A DNA stretch of 64,000 nt from Pseudomonas rustica (GTDB lineage: Bacteria; Pseudomonadota; Gammaproteobacteria; Pseudomonadales; Pseudomonadaceae), in contig NZ_JAGYHF010000015.1 of assembly GCF_018336155.1 (NCBI RefSeq), positions 1-64,000 on the forward strand. Direction: 5' to 3'. A program made the translations under genes and the position numbers. The notes beneath the pieces are model-generated. The model had not been told where the DNA came from. It was given only the letters and a program-made list of their open reading frames with translations, and searched no databases. Of the stretch, positions 51,922-60,673 are shown one piece after another (position 1 is the stretch's first letter; every line of letters begins with the position of its first letter).

Positions 51922-53058
51922 TTAATCCATTCTGTAACCCGCCCCCGGTACCCCTTCGTGCATCGCAGCTTGAATATCCGCGTACAAGGCATTCGCCTCA
52001 CCGGTGGTAATCGAACGAGAACAATCACGCAGCACCACATGCAAAAGCACGTTCTCCTGACCCGGTAACATCCCGAGTCGCTCAATGGCCTGCGCCGGTA
52101 AATCCGAACGTGGCCAGCGCCCCTTGATTCGCATCTCCTCGATCCATCCAGAGCAATCCCCTGCCGCCTGCAACATCCTCTCGGTCAATACCTCTTCACT
52201 CAATCCCGGCGTTACTGCCAACGAGATATCGCGGGCAATCGACGGCAAACGGGATACCGCAGTCCACGGATCCAGATCATGCATCTGCGCCTGCACGCGC
52301 ACATTCTGATCACGCAACAAACGAATATCAGGAATGCCTTTGCGCAACATCGTCAGGCGATCCAGCCCCATCCCAAGAGCGAGTCCGCCATGGCGCAGCG
52401 GATCAATCTGCAAACGCTGCAACAGCGACTTCGCGATACGCCCGCACTCAAGAACCTCGACCGGCACGCCATCATTCAACACATTCACTTCAATCCCGCC
52501 CTCGGTGTAGTGATGTGGACTTTCGCTATAAACCCAGGACTTTTCCGGGACGGCCGACTGCAAAATATCACCGACCAAACGCAGTAAATGCTCATGGGAT
52601 GCCAGCTCCGGGTCACCCAATACCCAGATATCCATTTGGTGCGGCTCGGCGCAATGCCAACGATCTCGGCTATCACGCCTGAAGGTAATGCCTGGCGCTG
52701 CCAGCAAAATGGTTTGTCCCGGCCGACGAACCTCGGCGGCCTGCTGAAGCGCCGCAGGAATCTGGCTGGTGGTCTGCGTTCGCAAAAGCGAATGCTCATC
52801 GACCCAACGTGTGTGCTCGCTGCCAAGGGTAATTTCTGCCGGGTCGTAACCCAGCAAACCGTAGTTCTCTTCGGCGGACACAATCCTTGGCCCAACCTGC
52901 AACTGCGCTCGGGGCCAGCCTCTTGCTGCGAGTCCTTGAAGGACTTCATTGAGCAGTAGTCGGACTGCGTGGTCGGGTTGGTTCTTTTCGGTTAAGTCAG
53001 TGAGGAGTAAGGCCTGCTCGACAGACTCTTGTGGCAAGTATTTCTTCGATGCTGACAC
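51922..53058 (-). CDS. srmL: PheS-like orphan ligase with FDX-ACB domain (SrmL-type)
   Basis: A 378-residue class II aminoacyl-tRNA-synthetase-like protein. The core resembles phenylalanyl-tRNA synthetase alpha: SLLRTQTTSQIPAALQQ, motif 2 FRRDSRDRWHCAEPHQMDIW with the Arg, motif 3 GLALGMGLDRLTMLRKGI. The C-terminal 110 residues (SRLPSIARDISLAVTP; MRIKGRWPRSDLPA) form an FDX-ACB domain, normally found in PheT and in mitochondrial PheRS. It lacks the N-terminal tRNA-binding coiled-coil of PheS, and no PheT gene is near. I recall the annotation 'PheS-related mystery ligase SrmL' for this arrangement. Its substrate is unknown. GTG at 53058 follows GGGGGG; other starts are possible. Confidence 0.85.
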   Translation of the reverse strand: MSASKKYLPQESVEQALLLTDLTEKNQPDHAVRLLLNEVLQGLAARGWPRAQLQVGPRIVSAEENYGLLGYDPAEITLGSEHTRWVDEHSLLRTQTTSQIPAALQQAAEVRRPGQTILLAAPGITFRRDSRDRWHCAEPHQMDIWVLGDPELASHEHLLRLVGDILQSAVPEKSWVYSESPHHYTEGGIEVNVLNDGVPVEVLECGRIAKSLLQRLQIDPLRHGGLALGMGLDRLTMLRKGIPDIRLLRDQNVRVQAQMHDLDPWTAVSRLPSIARDISLAVTPGLSEEVLTERMLQAAGDCSGWIEEMRIKGRWPRSDLPAQAIERLGMLPGQENVLLHVVLRDCSRSITTGEANALYADIQAAMHEGVPGAGYRMD

Positions 53059-53209
53059 TCTGTACCCCCCGAATTTGCTGCTGGATAGACCACAGACAAA
53101 CCTATCGACAGGCGAATGCCGACGACAATCCAAAAACTCAGTGATTGATGATTTTCAGAACGGGACTACGGATGGCATTCCGTATTCATTCAGATATCAG
53201 ACATGGCTC

Positions 53210-53414
53210 TTGTGGGAGCGGGCTTGCTCGCGAAGGCGTCGTGTCAGTCGATACATTTTTTGACCGATCCACCGCTTTCGCGAGCAAGCCCGCTCCCACA
53301 GTTGTTCGGGTACTCCGCAGTCGCCGTGTAGGAGCTGTCGAGTGCAACGAGGCTGCGATCTTTTGATCTTTTAAGGATCAGGATCAAAAGATCGCAGCGT
53401 GCCGCAGCTCCTAC
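53210..53414. repeat. Composite repeat, right direct copy flanking the PheS-like gene
   Basis: This is the same block as at 51704 in the same orientation: a CTTGCTCGCGAAGG repeat pair, spacer CAGTTGTTCGGGTACTCC.., then GTGTAGGAGCTGTCGAG and its inverted partner. The CTA of its last CTCCTAC forms the TAG stop of the CoA transferase gene. Confidence 0.92.
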
Positions 53415-55339
53415 GGGGTTTGGGTGGTGGCTTTTAGGCCGGTGAGGAGCAGGCGTTGGAAGAGGTCTTCTTTCAGGCCTTCCGGGTTTGTGAGTTGCAT
53501 GCGTTCGAGGTGTTCGGGGTACAGCGATGCCTCGGGGGCGTCGAGGGCGGCTTTGCCGAGTTCGAGGATTTCGGTGAGTTTGAATTTGCTTTTTAGCCAG
53601 TTCAGCGCCCGCAGTAGATCCCGTTCGATCGGGGAGAAATCACAGCCCAGCGGGTACTCCGGAAACAGGTTTTTGTGCCGTGCGGCGATGGCTTGCAAAC
53701 GCTGCGGCGTGTTGTCAGTGAAGCGGGGATCGAGGCGGAAATCCTTTGGCAGTTTGCCGACCTTTTGCGCTTGTTCGATCAGGCCCGGCTGGAAGCGTGA
53801 ATCGCTGATGTTCAGCAGCGATTCGATCACTACGGCATCGGTTTTACCGCGCAGATCGGCGATGCCATATTCGGTCACGACGATGTCGCGCAGGTGCCGT
53901 GGGATCGTGCAGTGGCCGTATTCCCAAACGATGTTGGAGCTGACGTCGCCGCCGGATTCGCGCCAGCTGCGCAGGATCAGGATCGAGCGCGCGTCGCGCA
54001 ACGCGTGGCCCTGCGCGACGAAGTTGTACTGCCCGCCGACACCGCTGAGTACTCGTCCATCCTCCAGTTGATCTGCCACGCCAGCGCCGAGCACGGTCAT
54101 GGTAAACACCGTGTTGATGAATCGCGCGTCGAGGCGCTGCAAGCGCTTGAGTTCTTCCTGCCCGTAGAGCTCGTTGATGTAGCTGATGCGAGTCATGTTG
54201 AATTCGAGGCGTTTGCTCAACGGCAACTCACGCAGTCGCTCGTAAAAACTGCGCGGGCCGAGGAAGAATCCGCCGTGCACGGAAATGCCGTCGGTTTGCG
54301 CCGCTTCGTCGAGGGTGCCGGCGTTGGCCTGCTCCTGCGTCGGCACATCGGGGTAGACCTTGCGCCGGATGATCCCGGCATCCGCCAGCACCAGCAGGCC
54401 GTTGACGAACATTTCGCTACAACCGTACAGGCCTTTGGCGAATGGCCCGGTGCCGCCCTCGCGGTTGATCAATTGCGCCCACTGACTGAGGTTGATGTCA
54501 TCGAGCAACGCCTGATAACCGGCGTTATCCGCCTGACGTGCGAGCAACGCGGCAGTCAGCGCATCACCCATCGAACCGATGCCAATCTGCAACGTGCCGC
54601 CGTCGCGCACCAGCGTACTCGCGTGCAAACCAATGAAATGGTCCTGAAACCCCACCGGCATGTTCGGCGTGGAAAACAGCGTGCTGCTGTCCTTCTCGTC
54701 GATCAGCAGGTCGAAGGTGTCGATGTCGACTTCGGCGTCGCCGGGCATGTACGGCAGATCGGTGTGCACCTGGCCGACCAGCAGAATCGTCTCCCCGGCT
54801 TCGCGACGTTTGGCGATCATCGGGAACAGGTCGAGGGTGATGTCGGGGTTGCAGCTCAGGCTCAGGCGATCCGGGTGTTCGCTGCTGCTGGCCAATAACT
54901 GCGCCACCAGATTCAGCCCGGCGGCGTTGATGTCGCGGGCGGCGTGGCTGTAGTTGCTGCTGACGTAATCCTGCTGGGCCGGCGCGCTGTTGAGCAGGCT
55001 GCCGGGCTGCATGAAGAACTGTTCGATGCGGATGTTGGCGGGCAGGCTGTCGCGGTGCAGGTCGGCGAGGAAATCGAATTCCGCGTAGTCACCGAAGACG
55101 CGCTCGACGAAGGGTTCGATGAAGCGCTTTTGCAAGCCATCGCCCAACGCCGGGCGACCGAGGCACAGCGCGGTGTAGATCGTCAGCTGCCGCTCGGGCA
55201 GGCCTTTGATCCGCCGGTACAGCGCGTTGACGAAGTGATTGGGTTTGCCCAGGCCCAGCGGCATGCCCATGTGGATATGCGCCGGCAAGCGCGCCAGCAC
55301 GTCGTCCACTGCTTGTTCGATCGAACACAACTGCACCAT
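53411..55339 (-). CDS. Acetyl-CoA hydrolase/transferase family protein
   Basis: A 642-residue protein of the CoA transferase class I family (AcH1 type): LARLPAHIHMGMPLGLGKPN, EVDIDTFDLLID, GGTLQIGIGSMGDALTAALL, the Glu-containing TEYGIADLRGKTD. It may transfer CoA between acetate and other acids, or hydrolyse acetyl-CoA. The start at 55339 with GGAGG is chosen; upstream codons extend through a repeat element. It is solitary, and not part of the cytochrome/pauR cluster. The stop codon lies inside the right composite repeat. Confidence 0.9.
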   Translation of the reverse strand: MVQLCSIEQAVDDVLARLPAHIHMGMPLGLGKPNHFVNALYRRIKGLPERQLTIYTALCLGRPALGDGLQKRFIEPFVERVFGDYAEFDFLADLHRDSLPANIRIEQFFMQPGSLLNSAPAQQDYVSSNYSHAARDINAAGLNLVAQLLASSSEHPDRLSLSCNPDITLDLFPMIAKRREAGETILLVGQVHTDLPYMPGDAEVDIDTFDLLIDEKDSSTLFSTPNMPVGFQDHFIGLHASTLVRDGGTLQIGIGSMGDALTAALLARQADNAGYQALLDDINLSQWAQLINREGGTGPFAKGLYGCSEMFVNGLLVLADAGIIRRKVYPDVPTQEQANAGTLDEAAQTDGISVHGGFFLGPRSFYERLRELPLSKRLEFNMTRISYINELYGQEELKRLQRLDARFINTVFTMTVLGAGVADQLEDGRVLSGVGGQYNFVAQGHALRDARSILILRSWRESGGDVSSNIVWEYGHCTIPRHLRDIVVTEYGIADLRGKTDAVVIESLLNISDSRFQPGLIEQAQKVGKLPKDFRLDPRFTDNTPQRLQAIAARHKNLFPEYPLGCDFSPIERDLLRALNWLKSKFKLTEILELGKAALDAPEASLYPEHLERMQLTNPEGLKEDLFQRLLLTGLKATTQTP

Positions 55340-55464
55340 CTGAAGCCTCCTGCCCGTTCCGTGAATAGGGGTAGACCGAGATTGCCTTGAGTTTGCTGCA
55401 AAGAACAGCCCAAAGTCCTGGACGATTGTCGGCCACAGGAGGTGTTTAGGCTGGAGCTTGCTTG

Positions 55465-55771
55465 CCCTCACCCTAGCCCTCTCCCGGAGGGAGAGGGGAC
55501 TGAATGGGGGATATTTGGGAGATACGCCGACGTGAACGTGATGTACCGAATCCATAGTCGCTAAGGTCTTTCAGGTCGATGTCGGACGCAAGAAACCGCG
55601 GTCGTCCCCTCTCCCGGAGGGAGAGGGGACTGAATGGGGGATATTTGGGAGGTACGCCGACTTGAACGTGATGTACCGGATCCATAGTCGCTACGACCTG
55701 TCAGGTCGATGGATAGCGCCATACACCGCGGTCGGCCCCCTCTCCCTCCGGGAGAGGGCTGGGGTGAGGGG
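55465..55771. mobile_element. MITE-like element with tandem 130-bp internal units
   Basis: The ends CCCTCACCCTAGCCCTCTCC (55465) and GGAGAGGGCTGGGGTGAGGG (ending 55770) are inverted repeats. Between them a 130-base unit (GGAGAGGGGACTGAATGGGG.., with CGTGATGTACCG..ATCCATAGTCGCT in each) occurs twice, at about 55481 and 55611. There is no transposase and no target duplication I could define. It resembles non-autonomous repeats of fluorescens-group genomes. Confidence 0.7.
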
Positions 55772-55789
55772 CTCTTGAATCGCAGGCAC

Positions 55790-55817
55790 AAAAAAACCGT
55801 CCGAAGACGGTTTTTTT
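55790..55817 (-). terminator. Rho-independent terminator after cytochrome c5 gene
   Basis: ACCGTC, tetraloop CGAA, GACGGT between A and T tracts, 15 bases from the cytochrome stop. Confidence 0.9.
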
Positions 55818-55832
55818 CATCAGATGCACGCC

Positions 55833-56261
55833 TTATTTCAGACCGGACATCTTCTCGATCGCGCCCTTCAGCTCTTCATCCGAGCAATCGGCGCAGGTGC
55901 CTTTCGGCGGCATCGAATTGATACCGGTGATGGCTTTGGCAAGGATGCCATCAAGGCCGCCTTGGTGATCCGCACGTTCTTTCCACGCGGCCGTGTCACC
56001 GATCTTCGGCGCACCCAACAACCCGGTACCGTGGCAAGCGTTGCAATGTTTGGCAATCACTTCGTCGGGGGTTTTCGCGCCGCCACCGCCGCCGGCAGTC
56101 GCAGCCACTTCCATCCCTTTGCATTCCTGACCTTGAACGCACACCTGGCCGACAGGCTCGAGGCGTTTGGCAATGTCGTCATTCGTCGCAGCTTGAGCGC
56201 TGACAGCCCAGAGGGCCAGTACGGTTGCTGGTGCAGCCAGCATTTTCATAATTAGGTTCAC
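55833..56261 (-). CDS. cycB: Cytochrome c5
   Basis: A 142-residue periplasmic cytochrome: signal peptide to about residue 24 (WAVSAQA), glycine-rich linker GGGGGAKTPDE, haem motif CNACH at about 73-77, Met ligand in NSMPPKG and an extra Cys pair (CADC). Cytochrome c5 carries electrons to terminal oxidases. The gene starts with GTG at 56261 after GAGGGTGA; ATG at 56249 is an alternative. It has its own terminator, and lies on the same strand as pauR, as in P. aeruginosa. Confidence 0.92.
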   Translation of the reverse strand: MNLIMKMLAAPATVLALWAVSAQAATNDDIAKRLEPVGQVCVQGQECKGMEVAATAGGGGGAKTPDEVIAKHCNACHGTGLLGAPKIGDTAAWKERADHQGGLDGILAKAITGINSMPPKGTCADCSDEELKGAIEKMSGLK

Positions 56262-56431
56262 GCGTTCACCCTCAATGGTGGCTATTCACGCCTGCGGCCA
56301 CGGTTCGCAGGCGGGCGCAAGTATAGCGGGTAGCCCGCCACACTGAAACAACCCCATGATTAAAGGGGTCTTGTTGCGCATCGGTAAAACAGCTTGGGTG
56401 CCTTTGCCGTAGTGGCCTGGCGCCTCTTGGT

Positions 56432-56980
56432 TTAAAAGTTTGCCGGCGTGGCTGCGCTGATTAGTCGCGCAGGCAAGTCGAACGGATTACGGAAACGATG
56501 CGGCTTGGTACTTTCAAAGTAGTAGCTGTCGCCGGCTTCGAGAATAAAAGTTTCAAGGCCCACCACCAATTCCAGACGACCCTCCACCAGAATCCCGGTT
56601 TCCTCGCCTTCATGGGTGAGCATTTCTTCGCCGGTATCAGCGCCCGGCGGGTAGATTTCGTTGAGGAAGGCGATGGCGCGACTGGGGTGCGCGCGGCCGA
56701 CCAGTTTCATGGTCACGGCGCCGTCGGAAATGTCGATCAGCTCGTTGGCCTTGTAGACGATCTGGGTCGGAACTTCCTGCAGGATTTCTTCGGAAAAGAA
56801 CTCGACCATGGACATGGGAATGCCGCCCAGCACCTTTCTCAGCGAACTGATCGAAGGGCTGACGCTGTTCTTTTCGATCATCGAAATGGTGCTGTTGGTG
56901 ACGCCCGCGCGTTTGGCGAGTTCACGCTGGGAAAGCCCTTTGAGCTTGCGGATCGATTGCAGTCGTTCACCGACGTCCAA
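56432..56980 (-). CDS. pauR: PauR-type repressor (XRE plus cupin)
   Basis: A 182-residue regulator. An N-terminal helix-turn-helix (GERLQSIRKLKGLSQRELAK; AGVTNSTISMIEKNSVSPSI) is joined to a C-terminal cupin domain (GEETGILVEGRLELVVGLET; AGDSYYFESTKPHRFRN). The layout and the cytochrome c5-dadX neighbourhood match PauR, which represses polyamine catabolism genes in P. aeruginosa. The start is TTG at 56980, with AGGAGG eight bases upstream; no ATG fits. A gamma-glutamylputrescine-oxidase-like gene lies 4.2 kb away (61174). Assignment to PauR is by synteny. Confidence 0.85.
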   Translation of the reverse strand: MDVGERLQSIRKLKGLSQRELAKRAGVTNSTISMIEKNSVSPSISSLRKVLGGIPMSMVEFFSEEILQEVPTQIVYKANELIDISDGAVTMKLVGRAHPSRAIAFLNEIYPPGADTGEEMLTHEGEETGILVEGRLELVVGLETFILEAGDSYYFESTKPHRFRNPFDLPARLISAATPANF

Positions 56981-57068
56981 GGCGCGAGCCTCCTGATGTT
57001 GTAAGAATATTGAGCGTTATCATGGCGACAGCGTTCAGTATTTACAACACTTGGCCCCCGCAGCGGCG

Positions 57069-58142
57069 TCAACCCTCGGAATAGAGCCTTGGCACTCGAC
57101 GCAGGTTGCAGAAGATCTGGTACGGGATGGTGTCGGCCCACTTCGCCACTTCACTGGCGAGGATATTTTTCCCCCAGAGCTCAACAGTCGAACCGAGACC
57201 GGCTTCCGGCACATCGGTAAGATCGATGCAAAGCATGTCCATCGACACGCGACCGATAATGCGACTGCGTTTACCGGCCACCAAAACCGGGGTGCCGGTC
57301 GGCGCCTGACGCGGGTAGCCGTCGGCGTAACCCATGGCGACCACGCCGATGCGCATCGGTTTGTCGGTGATGAATTTGGCGCCGTAGCCCACCGGCTCAC
57401 CGGCCGGCAATTCGCGCACGCTGATGACTTTCGATTCCAGGGTCATCACCGGTTGCAAACGATCGGCAACAGCATTGGCTTCTTCGAACGGGGTCGCGCC
57501 GTAGAGCATGATGCCCGGACGCACCCAATCACTATGAATCTGCGGCCAGCCAAGCACAGCGGGCGAGTTGCGCAGACTGACTTCAGCCGCCAGCCCCTGA
57601 CGCGCCGCTTCAAATACCGCGACTTGCTCGATGCTGCTCTGCGCGTGCAGTTCATCGGCGCGGGCGAAGTGGCTCATCAACACAATTTTCGCCACTTTGC
57701 CGCTGGCCAGCAGACGCTGATAAGCCGCCGGATAATCCTTTGGATGCAACCCGACGCGGTGCATGCCCGAATCGAGCTTCAGCCACACGGTGATCGGTTT
57801 GCTCAGCGCGGCCTGCTCGATCGCTTCGAGCTGCCAGAGCGAGTGCACCACCGTCCAGAAATCATGCTCGACGATCAGCGCCAGCTCATCAGCTTCAAAA
57901 AAGCCTTCAAGCAACAACACCGGCGCACGAATGCCAGCGGCGCGCAGCTCCAAAGCCTCTTCGATGCAAGCCACGGCAAAACCGTCGGCCTCGGCTTCCA
58001 GCGCCTGGGCGCAGCGCACCGCGCCATGTCCGTACGCATCGGCCTTGATCACCGCCAGCGCCTTGGCGCCGGTGACTTCGCGGGCAATTCGGTAGTTGTG
58101 GCGCAGGGCTTCTAGGTCGATCAGGGCACGGGCAGGACGCAT
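57069..58142 (-). CDS. dadX: Catabolic alanine racemase DadX
   Basis: A 357-residue PLP racemase with the lysine motif LAVIKADAYGHGAVR, and the opposing base in VGYGAKFITDKPMRIG, plus HFARADEL. Converting L- to D-alanine feeds the dehydrogenase encoded upstream. It follows ridA by 94 bases and reads in the dadA direction. The cluster order dadA-ridA-dadX suggests a catabolic rather than cell-wall role. Confidence 0.95.
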   Translation of the reverse strand: MRPARALIDLEALRHNYRIAREVTGAKALAVIKADAYGHGAVRCAQALEAEADGFAVACIEEALELRAAGIRAPVLLLEGFFEADELALIVEHDFWTVVHSLWQLEAIEQAALSKPITVWLKLDSGMHRVGLHPKDYPAAYQRLLASGKVAKIVLMSHFARADELHAQSSIEQVAVFEAARQGLAAEVSLRNSPAVLGWPQIHSDWVRPGIMLYGATPFEEANAVADRLQPVMTLESKVISVRELPAGEPVGYGAKFITDKPMRIGVVAMGYADGYPRQAPTGTPVLVAGKRSRIIGRVSMDMLCIDLTDVPEAGLGSTVELWGKNILASEVAKWADTIPYQIFCNLRRVPRLYSEG

Positions 58143-58236
58143 GGCGGCAGACTTCTAGGCGGTCATGGGAATAAAAACCGGCGCCGACTGACGACGTGAA
58201 CCGCCAACAGCGCCGGGAGAGGGATCTTTACAACAG

Positions 58237-58590
58237 TTACGGCAGCGCGGCGACGATAGAGATCTCTACCAGAATGCTCGGCTTGGCCATTTTCGCCTCA
58301 ACGGTCGCGCGGGCCGGGGCGGCGCCTTTTGGCAGCCACTGATCCCACACCGAGTTCATCCCGGCGAAGTGCTCATCGATGCCGTTCAGGTAAATCGTTG
58401 CCGACAACAGGTGTTGCTTATCGGTGCCGGCCAGATCAAGCAAGCGTTCGATATTGGCCAGAACGTCGCGGGTCTGCTGTTCAATCCCGGCATTGAAGTC
58501 GTCGCCGACCTGCCCGGCCAAATACACGGTGCCGTTGTGGCTGACGATCTGACTCATGCGCTCATTGGTGAGCTGGCGCTGGATTGACAT
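58237..58590 (-). CDS. RidA family imine/enamine deaminase
   Basis: A 117-residue YjgF/RidA protein (VYLAGQVGDDFNAGIEQQTR; DLAGTDKQHLLSATIYL; GAAPARATVEAKMAKPSILV with the conserved Arg). RidA proteins hydrolyse reactive imines released by PLP and flavin enzymes, which fits a location between dadA and dadX. The start at 58590 overlaps the end of dadA by 29 bases, so translation is probably coupled. RidA-type in general; the exact subgroup is not assigned. Confidence 0.92.
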   Translation of the reverse strand: MSIQRQLTNERMSQIVSHNGTVYLAGQVGDDFNAGIEQQTRDVLANIERLLDLAGTDKQHLLSATIYLNGIDEHFAGMNSVWDQWLPKGAAPARATVEAKMAKPSILVEISIVAALP

Positions 58591-59866
58591 GTTTTGCGGA
58601 CTCCTGAATTTTGTTGCCGTAACGGGAAATATCGAGGCCTTCGGCACTGATCTGCGGCTTTTTCTTCGCCATCAGGTCGGCCAGCAAGCGACCGGAACCG
58701 CATGCCATGGTCCAACCGAGCGTGCCGTGACCGGTGTTGAGGAACAGATTCTTGAACGGCGTGGCGCCAACGATCGGCGTGCCATCCGGCGTGGTCGGAC
58801 GCAGACCGGTCCAGAAACTCGCTTCGGCCAGATTACCGCCCTGAGGATAAAGGTCGTTGACGATCATCTCCAGGGTTTCGCGGCGGCGCGGGTTCAGCGA
58901 CAGGTCAAAACCGGCGATCTCGGCCATGCCGCCGACGCGGATGCGGTTGTCGAAACGGGTGATCGCGACCTTGTAGGTCTCGTCGAGAATAGTCGAAGTC
59001 GGCGCCATCGCCGGGTTGGTGATCGGCACGGTCAGCGAGTAACCCTTGAGCGGATACACCGGGGCTTTGATGCCCAGCGGCTTGAGCAGTTGCGGCGAGT
59101 AGCTGCCAAGCGCCAGCACGTAGCGGTCGGCGGTTTCCAGCTTACCGTCGATCCACACGCCGTTGATGCGATCACCGGCGTAGTCGAGTTTCTGGATGTC
59201 CTGGCCGAAGCGGAATTCCACACCCAGTTTCACCGCCATTTCGGCGAGGCGCGTGGTGAACATCTGGCAGTCGCCAGTCTGATCGTTCGGCAGGCGCAGG
59301 GCACCGGCGAGGATGTCAGTGACACCCGCCAGCGCTGGCTCGACGCGGGCAATGCCGGCGCGGTCGAGGACTTCAAACGGCACGCCGGATTCTTTCAGCA
59401 CGGCGATGTCTTTGGCGGCGCCATCAAGCTGAGCCTGAGTGCGGAACAACTGAGTCGTACCGAGGCTGCGGCCTTCGTAGGCGATGCCGGTTTCGGCGCG
59501 CAATTCGTCGAGGCAGTCGCGGCTGTACTCGGACAGACGCACCATGCGCTCCTTGTTCACCGCGTAACGGTTGGCGGTGCAGTTGCGCAGCATCTGCGCC
59601 ATCCACAGGTACTGGTCGATGTCGGCGGTGGCTTTGATCGCGAGAGGGGCGTGGCGTTGCAGCAGCCACTTGATCGCTTTCAGCGGTACGCCCGGCGCGG
59701 CCCACGGCGAGGCGTAGCCCGGCGAGACCTGGCCGGCGTTGGCGAAGCTGGTCTCCATGGCCGCAGCCGGCTGCCGGTCGACCACCACTACTTCGAACCC
59801 GGCACGGGCCAGATAGTAAGCACTGGCGGTACCGATGACGCCGCTACCCAAGACCATTACGCGCAT
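58562..59866 (-). CDS. dadA: D-amino acid dehydrogenase DadA
   Basis: A 434-residue flavoprotein beginning MRVMVLGSGVIGTASAYYLA with the FAD GxGxxG motif, and GLRPTTPDGTPIVG and TGHGTLGWTMACGSGRLLAD at the C-terminus. It oxidises D-alanine to pyruvate and passes electrons to quinone. The start at 59866 removes five non-conserved residues. It is the first gene of a dadA-ridA-dadX operon and diverges from lrp, 156 bases apart. Confidence 0.96.
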   Translation of the reverse strand: MRVMVLGSGVIGTASAYYLARAGFEVVVVDRQPAAAMETSFANAGQVSPGYASPWAAPGVPLKAIKWLLQRHAPLAIKATADIDQYLWMAQMLRNCTANRYAVNKERMVRLSEYSRDCLDELRAETGIAYEGRSLGTTQLFRTQAQLDGAAKDIAVLKESGVPFEVLDRAGIARVEPALAGVTDILAGALRLPNDQTGDCQMFTTRLAEMAVKLGVEFRFGQDIQKLDYAGDRINGVWIDGKLETADRYVLALGSYSPQLLKPLGIKAPVYPLKGYSLTVPITNPAMAPTSTILDETYKVAITRFDNRIRVGGMAEIAGFDLSLNPRRRETLEMIVNDLYPQGGNLAEASFWTGLRPTTPDGTPIVGATPFKNLFLNTGHGTLGWTMACGSGRLLADLMAKKKPQISAEGLDISRYGNKIQESAKHVNPAPAHQ

Positions 59867-59879
59867 TTTTGTATCCCTC

Positions 59880-60010
59880 ATCGCGGCGGGGCCGCGTACG
59901 TCTGTTGTTAGAGCAATGATGCGCGCAGTTTAAAAAAGAAATGCCAGTGCTTTTCACTATATAAGCGCCTATATTTGGCGACAATTCTCGGCAAAAACCC
60001 TTTTCACGGA
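59880..60010. promoter_or_regulatory. Divergent dadA/lrp control region
   Basis: An A/T-rich window (TTTAAAAAAGAAATG; CACTATATAAGCGCC; TATATTTGGCG) stands between two divergent genes whose products are expected to regulate one another. The CGCC..GGCG inverted repeat near 59965-59980 could be an operator. No exact Lrp site is claimed. Confidence 0.4.
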
Positions 60011-60022
60011 GGCGCATCCCCT

Positions 60023-60511
60023 ATGCGTACCAACACTCAGACCAAACGTGAGCTGGACAAGATCGACCGCAACATCTTGCGGATCCTGCAGGCGGACGGG
60101 CGGATTTCCTTTACCGAACTGGGCGAAAAGGTCGGGCTCTCGACCACGCCGTGCACCGAGCGCGTGCGGCGTCTGGAGCGCGAAGGGATCATCATGGGCT
60201 ACAACGCCCGGCTCAATCCGCAGCACTTGAAGGGTAGCTTGCTGGTGTTCGTCGAGATCAGCCTCGACTACAAATCCGGCGACACGTTCGAGGAGTTCCG
60301 CCGCGCGGTGCTGAAGTTGCCGCACGTGCTGGAATGCCATTTGGTGTCAGGGGATTTCGACTATCTGGTGAAGGCGCGGATTTCCGAGATGGCCTCGTAC
60401 CGCAAGCTGCTGGGCGACATTCTGCTGAAGCTGCCGCATGTGCGGGAGTCGAAGAGTTACATCGTGATGGAAGAGGTTAAGGAGAGCTTGAGCCTGCCGA
60501 TTCCAGATTGA
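60023..60511 (+). CDS. lrp: Lrp/AsnC family regulator (DadR)
   Basis: A 162-residue regulator with an N-terminal winged helix-turn-helix (LDKIDRNILRILQADGRISF; GEKVGLSTTPCTERVRRLER) and a C-terminal RAM effector domain (GSLLVFVEISLDYKSGD; HLVSGDFDYLVKARI). In Pseudomonas the divergent Lrp homologue (DadR) activates dadAX in response to alanine. The ATG at 60023 with GGAGG is chosen. Ends ahead of a repeat. Confidence 0.93.
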   Translation: MRTNTQTKRELDKIDRNILRILQADGRISFTELGEKVGLSTTPCTERVRRLEREGIIMGYNARLNPQHLKGSLLVFVEISLDYKSGDTFEEFRRAVLKLPHVLECHLVSGDFDYLVKARISEMASYRKLLGDILLKLPHVRESKSYIVMEEVKESLSLPIPD

Positions 60512-60521
60512 GCACCGCGAC

Positions 60522-60629
60522 GATCGTTCCCACGCTCTGCGTGGGAATGCCTCTTCGGACGCTCCGCGTTCGGCATTTGGGACGCAGAGCGTCCCGGGCT
60601 GCATTCCCACGCAGAGCGTGGGAACGATC
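60522..60629. repeat. Inverted repeat, CGTTCCCACGCTCTGCGTGG type
   Basis: GATCGTTCCCACGCTCTGCG at 60522 mirrors CGCAGAGCGTGGGAACGATC ending 60628, with inner GACGCTC and GAGCGTC pairing too. A second copy is at 62498. Confidence 0.9.
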
Positions 60630-60643
60630 ATGATGCATTTCTC

Positions 60644-60673
60644 TGTAGGAGCTGCCGAAGGCTGCGATCTTTT
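60644..60673 (+). repeat. Single REP-like unit (GTAGGAGCTGCCGAAGGCTG)
   Basis: TGTAGGAGCTGCCGAAGGCT continues to GCGATCTTTT. Its terminal TTTTAA encodes the stop of the YkgJ-type gene on the other strand. Confidence 0.8.

Noticed and set aside
55465..55771. Possible insertion sequence
   Set aside because: No transposase frame and total size about 300 bases; treated as a MITE-like repeat instead.
56347..56377. Terminator-like AACAACCCC..GGGGTCTTGTT beyond pauR
   Set aside because: The stem is interrupted and has no T tract on either strand; not strong enough to list.
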